DNA from: Beroe forskalii
Taxonomy: Eukaryota > Ctenophora > Nuda > Beroida > Beroidae
Direction of reading: 5' to 3'
NCBI GenBank assembly: GCA_011033025.1
Contig: WFMF01000037.1
Coordinates: 248,001 to 312,000, forward strand
Length of the DNA: 64,000 nucleotides
A program made the position numbers and the translations under genes. Shown piece after piece: positions 56,148-64,000 of the stretch. How positions within the stretch are numbered: position 1 is the first letter of the stretch; each line of letters opens with the position of its first letter. The notes beneath the pieces were generated by a model. It saw only the letters and a program-made list of their open reading frames with translations, did no database searches and was not told the DNA's origin.

Positions 56148-56901
56148 CTAATACTTCAGAAAAGGAAAATCTTCAAGGATTTTAGTCCTTCTTTCGCCAT
56201 AGTCAAACAAGAGTTCGTCTCCAGGAGAAATTGGATTTGCAGCCGAAAAGTAAATATGAGGCTGTCCATCGACTGCGATCTTCTTAGGGTTACAGTTTGC
56301 TGCTTCGTGAATGGTTGATGAGCCGACCCAGTGTACCATCGTCCTTCGTCGCGTCGATGCAGTAGGATTGTCCATCGTGGGAGAAGAAGAAAAGGTAACC
56401 TCCATCTTCTTCTGCACATTCTTCCCTCCGCAGTCCCTCACTCCTGGAAACTAGCTCGCCACTATATTCAACCAGGAAGTCTCCCTCCTCGAAGCGTTCT
56501 GTAGCATATACTCCACGCCCCTTTCCTCTGGAAGTTTTGACTTCTAACCCGCTGTTGTCGGGGTGCCGGATCTTCTGACACAGCTGCTCCATCTTCTCAG
56601 CTGTTGTCATCTTGGACCGTGAAGATCTTCTGATCACAGGAGCCTGAGGTGAGGAGGGGAGGGGAGGCTGCACGAGTATATTGTGTTGTTCAGTTGCTGG
56701 AGAAGGAATTGCAGCTCCGGGAGATAAGGCGGATGGTTGAAGGGAGGATTCCTTGGAGCCTGAAGTGCCGTCTCTCAATTCCCTCTGCTGCCGTCTCTTC
56801 AGTATTTTCCCTTCCCTGTCTCGTCTCTTCATCTCTTCATACTGCTCCTCTGTCTGGTTGTCTCTCCACTTCCGTGTACGATATTTTGAAGTTGTAGGCA
56901 T
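56148..56901 (-). CDS. KMT5A-like SET-domain lysine methyltransferase, intronless, one frameshift
   Basis: KMT5A (SET8) monomethylates histone H4 lysine 20 (family knowledge). Start at 56901 (MPTTSKYRTRKW) is preferred; the frame is also open from ATG 56997. A basic N-terminal region is followed by a Pro/Ser linker and the SET domain: GRGVYATERF, FLVEYSGELV, SYCIDAT, GRLINHS, DELLFDYGER, ending FPFLKY with no post-SET cysteines, as in KMT5A. Frame is lost between LINHS and NCNP: an AAA at 56296-56298 appears one base too long, creating a premature stop in the first frame. The rest of the domain is well kept in the next frame, so this is a very recent lesion or a sequence error. Lack of introns suggests a retrocopy or mobile-element origin. 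It is divergent to the decayed gene at 61938 across a foldback element. Confidence 0.8.
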
Positions 56902-58367
56902 CTTCAAACAATCGAGAGGTATCAATCTGTAGGTTTTGTAAAAGCAAAAAGAACGATGCTGCCCTCCAATTGCATTACCTTTTATCCATTTTTTCACAAT
57001 GAACTTCCTTGTTAAGTGATTGACTTAAGTGGATCATATGTCACCAAGGTGATGCTGTCTCACATGCCACATTCGTTGCTTAAATCATTTAAAATCAAGT
57101 TCTTGATGAGTGGATCACATATCACCACTTAACGACGTAGCTCGTTGTTCTTCCTTAGGGTGTATTCCATGACACCACTTTAGCACTGTGAAGTTTATGC
57201 TCCTTCTTAGCCCCCACCCAGAATGCGACATCGCCATGAAGAGCACCGACATCGCCTCAGCGGAATCAGTTATCGCCTCCTTCTGAAAATTGTCGCCAGC
57301 AATTACATCATTTGCGACAATTTTCTAAGTAGGCGACCATTTAGTTTTGTTTTTGTCGCCTACAATGTATTTTTGTCGCCTAAGTAGTACTTGATTATCA
57401 TAATTTGTCGCATGTAACAAAAAAATAATCGCCTTCTGGACTATATCCAAGTCTTGGGCAAATTTGTCGCCTCATGTAAGAAATTGTCGCTTACTCTGGT
57501 GATGTAATAAATCCGTCGCCTATAAGAAAAAAAATAATCGCGTTTGATATTTTCGTAAATATCCGAATTGTAGATTAAAATCGTCGCGTATCCAGGTTGA
57601 TAGTCGCTTCAGGAATCTTTTGAAATTTAATTAGAATATATAAATAATGTTGAAACAACGTGTGGGTTACATTTTACACATGGCAGAGAGAGAGCTTGAA
57701 TTGAAACATCTTTCTCAGTTTTACGATAGCAAAGAAATGAAATTGCGTTATTCGTAATTAATGATACACAATGAAACTATTTGAACATGATTTAATGGTG
57801 CGTGGTTTAAAACTAAAAAGTAGGCAGATACGTTGACGTTATAATCAATGGCACTATCATCATCTTTGAACTTTGATATGGACATTGGACATGCCACATA
57901 CCTTTTCCCTTCCTGCCCTCCTTAATGCAAATATGCGATCGAATTAAGTGCTGCAGCTCTCTTCCGCATCCAGTTCTGATCTAATGAAGCGATCAGTGTG
58001 TGTTTGTTTAATAGCTCGTAATGAGGTTAGAAGAAGGTCTAATTTCATACTTGCCCCTGTCTCTCAATTCTTGTGTGTAAATGTAAGTGTTGCTGTTATG
58101 TCATCTTCACGAGTAATGTAGCACATCATGATACACGCACACATTCACTGAAATACTGAGTGATTTTTTTGTCGTAGTTGTGAAGTATATCGCAAAAAAT
58201 AAAACAATTGTTAAAATTTGTTTAGCATTAAAGAATAACTTAAAACAAAATGTCAAACAATAATAATTCATATAAAAACAATTAATTTCATGAGTGAAAA
58301 ATATAAAACTTGTAAATAAGAAAATATAGGGACGCTTATTCAAAAAAAGCTGATATTATTATTAATC

Positions 58368-60040
58368 GATTCGATTCGTCGATCTGATTTGTCGATTCGA
58401 TTCGTCCATTCGATTCGTCGATTCGATTATTCGATTTGTCGATTCGATTCGTCGGTTCGATTCGTCGATTCGATTCGTCGGTTCGATTCGTCGATTCGAT
58501 TCGTCGATTCGATTCGTCGATTCGATTATTCGATTCGTCGATTCGATTCGTCGATTCGATTCGTCGATTCGATTCGTCGATTCGATTCGTCGATTCGATT
58601 CGTCGATTCGATTCGTCGATTCGATTCGTCGTCGATTCGATTCGATTCGTCGATTCGATTCGTCGATTCGATTCGTCGATTGATTCGTCGATTCGATTCG
58701 TCGATTCGATTCGTCGATTCGATTCGTCGATTCGATTCGTCGATTCGATTCGTCGATTCGATTCGTCGATTCGATTCGTCGATTCGATTCGTCGATTCGA
58801 TTCGTCGATTCGATTCGTCGATTCGATTCGTCGATTCGATTCGTCGATTCGATTCGTCGATTCGATTCGTCGATTCGATTCGTCGATTCGATTCGTCGAT
58901 TCGTCGATTCGATTCGTCGATTCGATTCGTCGATTCGATTCGTCGATTCGATTCGTCGATTCGATTCGTCGATTCGATTCGTCGATTCGATTCGTCGATT
59001 CGATTCGTCGATTCGATTCGTCGATTCGATTCGTCGATTCGATTCGTCGTTCGATTCGTCGATTCGATTCGTCGATTCGATTCGTCGATTCGATTCGTCG
59101 ATTCGATTCGTCGATTCGATTCGTCGATTCGATTCGTCGATTCGATTCGTCGATTCGATTCGTCGATTCGATTTGTTGATTCGATTTGTTGATTCGATTT
59201 GTTGATTCGATTCGTCGATTCGATTCGTCGATTCGATTTGTTGATTCGATTCGTCGATTCGATTCGTCCAATCCATTCGTCCAATCCATTCGTCCAATCG
59301 ATTCGTCCAATCGATTCGTCTCAATCGATTCGTCAATCGAATCGACAAATCGAATCGACGATTTGAATCGAATCGACGAATCGAATCGACAAATCGAATC
59401 GACGAATCGAATCGACGAATCGAATCGATCGACGAATCGAATCGACGAATCGAATCGACGAATCGACGAATCGAATCGACGAATCGAATCGACGAATCGA
59501 ATCGACGAATCGAATCGACGAATCGAATCGACGAATCGAATCGACGAATCGAATCGACGAATCGAATCGACGCAATCGAATCGACGAATCGAATCGACGA
59601 ATCGAATCGACGAATCGAATCATCGAATCGACGAATCGAATCGTCGAATCGAATCGAATCGACAAATCGAATTGACGAATCGAATCGACAAATCGAATCG
59701 ACAAATCGAATCGACGAATCGAATCGACGAATCGAATCGACGAATCGAATCGACGAATCGAATCGACGAATCGAATCGACGAATCGAATCGACGAATCGA
59801 ATCGACGAATCGAATCGACGAATCGAATCGATGAATCGAATCGACGAATCGAATCGACGAATCGAATCAACAAATCGAATCGACGAATCGAATCGACGAA
59901 TCGAATCGACGAATCGAATCAACAAATCGAATCAACAAATCGAATCGACGAATCGAATCGACGAATCGAATCGACGAATAGAATCGACGAATCGAATCGA
60001 CGAATCGAATCGTCGAGTCGAGTCGTCGAATTGAATCGAA
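58368..60040. repeat. 13-bp satellite in two opposite orientations
   Basis: The unit TCGATTCGATTCG is tandemly repeated about 75 times from 58368 to about 59270. Its reverse complement CGAATCGAATCGA follows for about 53 copies (59330-60030). The switch occurs at 59300-59345, where CCAATCCATTCGT variants appear. Because 13 is not a multiple of 3, all frames stay open, giving very long spurious open frames on both strands. Confidence 0.95.
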
Positions 60041-60691
60041 TCAAATCGGATCTATAGAAAAAATCCGGTTTACCGGAACGGATCGGACCGGATCTGGATT
60101 TTTTGGCAAGATTTTACCCTTAACCGTATCAAATCGAATAAGCAACTTTGCTTACTCAGAACACCTATACCTCATTTTTGTTTCGATATGCTGCGTTAAT
60201 ACTTTAATAATCCATCTCATAGAGTTTTTATATGTACATACTATTGTAAGTTACAGAGTCCGTAGTTCGATGCTTAGAATTTAGATAGGCAGTTAGTGCT
60301 TTATTGGATTGATTGGTTGGTACTGGAAATATGAACCACAGAAAATCACAAGTTAATGTCTAATTGGATGTTACTGGCTGTCAGGCAGTCAAACGACTAA
60401 TGGTCAAGGGACTAATGAGCCTCAATATACCTAGCAATGTATATATCTTTACAGCACTGAAAGGGATTCAATGAAAACTGAGACAGGGTAACTTGATCAA
60501 CTTGTTATTGTACGCATCAGAGTATTGAAGTATTGAATTTTCATAATTTAGGATATTCATATTTTGGTGAAACCCTCCGATACAGTAACCCTGTGATCCG
60601 GATCCAGTGAAATTTTGACCCTCAAACCGGACCGGATCGGATCGCCCAAAAAACGCCCGGATCCCGGACCGGATCTGAGATCCGGTCGGTT
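60041..60691. other. Spacer of the foldback element
   Basis: Non-coding. Both ends contain short CGGACCGGATC / GATCCGG motifs (60060-60105 and 60595-60690) that form imperfect inverted repeats. Confidence 0.6.
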
Positions 60692-61937
60692 CCTAGCGTG
60701 TATCATGATGTGCTACATATTTGCTCGCGAAGATGACATAACAGTAACACTTGCATTTGCACACGGGAATTGAGAGACAGGGGCGAGTATGAAATTGGAC
60801 CTTCTTCTAACCTCATTACGAGCTGTTGAGCAAACACGCAATTATCGCTTCATTGGATCAGAACTGGATGCGGAAGAGCTGCAGCACTTAATTCGATCGC
60901 ATATTTGCATAAAGGGAGGTAGGAAGGAGAAAGATATGTGACATGTCTATATCAAAGTTCGGAGATGATGATAGCGCCATTGATTGTAGCGTCAACGTAT
61001 CTGCCTACTTTTAGTTTTAAACCACGCACCATGAAAACATGTTGAAATAGTTTCATTGTGTGTATCATTAATTACGAATAACGCAATTTCATTTCTTTGC
61101 TAAATCTGCAATCCACTCTATCGTAATTTTCGTAAAACTGAGAAAGATGTTTCAATTCAAGCTCTCTCTCTGCCATGTGTAAAATGTAACCCACACGTTG
61201 TTTCAACATTAATTATATATTCTAATTAAATTTCAAAAGATTCCTGAAGCGACAATCAACCTGGATATGCGACGATTTTAATCTAGAATTCGGATATTCT
61301 ACGAAAATATCAAACGCGATTATTTTTCTTAAAGACGACGGATTTATTACATCACCAGAGTAAGCGACAATTTATTACATGAGGCGACAAATTTGCTCAA
61401 GACTTGGACATAGTCCAGAAGGCGATTATTTTTTTGTTACATGCGACAAATTATGATAATCAAGTACTACTTAGGCGACAAAAAATACATTGTAGGCGAC
61501 AAAAACAAAACTAAATGGTCGCCTACTTAGAAAATTGTCGCAAATGATGTAATTGCTGGCGACAATTTTCAGAAGGAGGCGATAACTGATTCCACTGATG
61601 ACTGAGGCGATATCAATGCTCTTCATGGCGATGTCGCATTCTGGGTGGGGGCTCTTCTTGTCATGAGCTGACACCATGTCTCACATGTCGATGTGTGACG
61701 AGTTGGTGATAAGGATTGACACTTAGCATCATGCTAACGAGCTAGCCAATATGGAATATATAAGCCAAGTTTAACAGGAATTTTTTTAACAGGAATTTTA
61801 AATATAATTTATAACAAAAGCATTGTTATACAAATCTCACATACAATCCAGCAGTATGTTAAATACAGTGATGTGGTGAGTTGGTTATAATATGAAGTTC
61901 AAGCCATGTTGAAGTTCAAAGAGTATCGTCTTCTATC

Positions 61938-63230
61938 ATGCCTTCATCATTTGTACAGACAACCTACAACGACTACCTCGAAGCATGCCCTCCTTCTGAT
62001 CCAGCCCTGCAACGCCCTGACCTCGATTACTACCAAGTTTCTGTGGCGGTGAGATCCCCCTCCTCCCCCATCTTGGACCTACTCCAGGCGCTCTGCAGGG
62101 AGATGGTTACCCTCTCATCTAAAGGTCCACGTACCGGAGCTGAACAGAACATTCCATCAACGTCGGTGACCTAAAAGGACCGTCTGCTGAAGCGACTCAC
62201 CTTGAAAGGATATCCCTCCTTCAAGGATCCGACTACAAGAACTCTGGTGAGGCAGACTAGACCCGTTCCTGTTAAAGTATTCCTGAAGTCCCTCCAGAAG
62301 TGCGGCGTACCTGCAGTCTGCCTCACCAATTATGGGATGAAGAACCCCCTAATGGACTCCCCTCTTCATCTTCATTCTGATGCCCTGCTGTCCCACCCTC
62401 CCCCAGCTGACTACCCCCCAAATTCCTTCGACGTGTCCTACTCCTGCTACCTCCCAACCCTTCTCACCATTAGGATCAGAGCTGCACAGTGCACCTGACC
62501 TCACCCGATACGTCCTCTTCTCACCCCTGTATCAACGTGTACCCCCACTACGGTACAACATGGGAGGATCGCTGAAGAGGGTGCTGGTGGACAATCCCGA
62601 CCCTGCTGATTCCTGCGTGGTGTCCTGCAGCAAGTACTCCCCCCTCCACCACCACGTGATCCAGGCTACTGGGAAGGGGATGCTGACGGCACCTGGGAGC
62701 ATCCGGAATGGACAGAAAAGATTGGAGACATACCAGACACTCTACAGAGACCTCCTCGACGTCGACTACCGTCGGTTGGGTGGACTGCGGCACGAGAGTC
62801 GGGTGCAAGCCCACACTCCACTCGTCGCTCTACGGCTGGTTCAGGAGACGAAGCCCTGGCAGATAGGAAACTACAACCCGGAGATTTTCAAGATGTCTGT
62901 GGAGGACTACCTGGGAAGGGGATGCTGACGGCCGAGGACGCCTGGTGGAGGAGGAGATTCAGAGTGGAAGCAGACTACGTCCCTCTTCCCCAGGTCGTCC
63001 TCCCGCCTGCCCCTGACGCGGAGAGGCCCACCACAATCCCTCCCATGGACGATGAGGACTTCTTAGGGCACCTGAAGTCTGCCATAACGAACTCTTACAG
63101 CCGGGGGAGGGTAGACTGGGAACGGGTCAGAATGCTCGTAACCCAGGTATACCCTGGCCTTACCAAAGATCAGATCTGTAATCGAGGGAAATGGTTGAAG
63201 AGGCAAGGCATTTTTGATTGGACATTGTAA
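61938..63230 (+). pseudogene. Decayed gene of unknown family with Myb/SANT-like C-terminus
   Basis: Frame starts at ATG 61938 (MPSSFVQTTYNDYLEACPP). It has an in-frame TAA at 62172, continues in the same frame to about 62480, shifts to a second frame (to 62928), then returns to the first frame and ends at 63230. Codon-like composition is continuous across the breaks: SFDVSYSCYLPTLLT, SKYSPLHHHVIQATGKG, MSVEDYLGR. The last ~60 residues (SRGRVDWERVRML..YPGLTKDQICNRGKWLKRQG) resemble a small helical DNA-binding, Myb/SANT-like domain. The third frame change coincides with a 20-bp sequence, GGGAAGGGGATGCTGACGGC, that also occurs at 62671. I do not recognise the family. Confidence 0.6.
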
Positions 63231-63540
63231 TAAGTAAACTAAGTAAACTAAGTAAACTAAGTAAACTAAGTAAACTAAGTAAACTAAGTAAACTAAGTAA
63301 ACTAAGTAAACTAAGTAAACTAAGTAAACTAAGTAAACTAAGTAAACTAAGTAAACTAAGTAAACTAAGTAAACTAAGTAAACTAAGTAAACTAAGTAAA
63401 CTAAGTAAACTAAGTAAACTAAAAGTAAACTAAGTAAACTAAGTAAACTAAGTAAACTAAGTAAACTAAGTAAACTAAGTAAACTAAGTAAACTAAGTAA
63501 ACTAAGTAAACTAAGTAAACTAAGTAAACTAAGTAAACTA
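63231..63540. repeat. 9-bp tandem repeat (TAAGTAAAC)
   Basis: About 34 nearly perfect copies of TAAGTAAAC directly after the stop of the decayed gene, with one three-base interruption near 63420. Confidence 0.95.
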
Positions 63541-63879
63541 TGACCTTCATTTTGAAAATTATTTTGAAATCATTTTTGAGAAATTTTTCTTGTCTTGACT
63601 TGAAGTTTCATAAAGCTGTTCTTCAGTATCAACAATTCATCATTGTTCAACAGTTCTGGTTCTTTTGAATAAGCTACATTGGAAATATAGTTCATTTTTA
63701 CTTTTTCACTCTCCTGCTAACAATTCAATTCCTGTAGGGAATATGCATTTCTCTTGATTTCTCCATACAAAGAGAAAAAATCCTGAGGAGTCCAGATTTG
63801 ATTATGGGGAAACTCAGCTACAAGTCTCGTGTTACTAAGTTACTAATTTGCTGCAACTACGCAGCGCGTCTGGGACATA

Positions 63880-64000
63880 ATGATCTCATTAGACCGCTTT
63901 GACCTTATTGGTGACCCGGAGATTAGTTTCAATTTTGAGAATAAGGAGTGTGGCAGGAGAATTCCTTTGGTTTTGGACTTTCATCCAAGTTATGCTGGTG
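63880..64000 (+). CDS. Partial open frame running off the window
   Basis: ATG at 63880 opens a frame that stays open to the window edge (40 codons). It contains RRIPLVLDFHPSYAG, reminiscent of the R-x-P-x3-x-x-HP phrase of Penelope-like or related reverse transcriptases. Too short to assign. Confidence 0.25.
   Translation, partial: MISLDRFDLIGDPEISFNFENKECGRRIPLVLDFHPSYAG

Larger units (their letters stand above)
57209..61661. mobile_element. 4.45-kb giant foldback element with satellite core
   Basis: Left arm 57209-58139 and right arm 60692-61661 are near-identical inverted repeats. The outer ends are GCCCCCACCCAGAATGCGAC / GTCGCATTCTGGGTGGGGGC and the inner ends AGCACATCATGATACACGC / its complement. 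Arms carry over ten GTCGC or GCGAC motifs spread through the outer half. Between them lie a 13-bp satellite in two opposing orientations and a ~650-bp spacer with repeated CCGGACCGGATC motifs. No transposase is seen, so the element is non-autonomous. Confidence 0.88.

Noticed and set aside
58336-60034. Very long open frames (up to 503 codons) on both strands
   Set aside because: They are translations of the 13-bp satellite, which has no stop in any frame; composition is purely periodic (SIRRFDS or ESTNRID).
63218-63433. 71-codon frame of LSK repeats
   Set aside because: Translation of the 9-bp tandem repeat.

Overview
The window is animal nuclear DNA. Coding exons are short, GT-AG bounded and phase-consistent. 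Recognisable products are metazoan: an ethanolaminephosphotransferase, a cytosolic-type sulfotransferase, a UBE4A-type U-box protein, a cysteine-rich type I membrane protein and a KMT5A-type SET protein. There is also an apparently intact non-LTR retrotransposon, degenerate CCCTAA telomere-like sequence, and many foldback or MITE-like elements. A marine invertebrate is plausible, but I cannot name the phylum.

Left part (1-31 kb): a possible C-terminal gene end lies at 2.5-3.1 kb and a 29-bp satellite at 4.0-6.3 kb. A SELENOI/EPT1-type gene on the minus strand runs from 25.06 kb down to 10.93 kb. Its 8.6-kb intron contains a whole seven-exon sulfotransferase gene on the plus strand (15.47-23.21 kb). 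A 5-kb intron of that gene contains a minus-strand cysteine-rich receptor-like gene (18.74-20.14 kb). This gene-in-gene-in-gene arrangement is the most striking gene-level observation. An unrecognised minus-strand gene follows at 27.1-31.0 kb.

Middle part (31-46 kb): candidate 5' exons (31.4-32.0 kb) lie head-to-head with the unknown gene. They join in frame to three exons encoding only the C-terminal part of UBE4A, including its U-box (33.3-34.2 kb). Just downstream, three concentric sets of terminal inverted repeats suggest mobile elements inserted inside one another (34.3-37.0 kb). The rest is repetitive: a GC-rich module (37.5-38.6 kb), a 19-bp satellite (38.9-40.9 kb), a ~144-bp tandem repeat, telomere-like sequence and a tRNA-like segment.

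Right part (46-64 kb): a non-LTR retrotransposon has two long overlapping open frames, with endonuclease, reverse transcriptase and RNase H motifs complete by eye. A ~132-bp unit occurs in its 5' leader and repeatedly in its 3' tail. Then come a minus-strand KMT5A-like SET gene with one frameshift, a 4.45-kb foldback element with ~950-bp arms and a 13-bp satellite in two opposite orientations, a decayed plus-strand gene with a Myb-like end, and a 9-bp satellite. Several genes carry single-base frame problems. These could be genuine decay or assembly error, and the sequence alone cannot decide.
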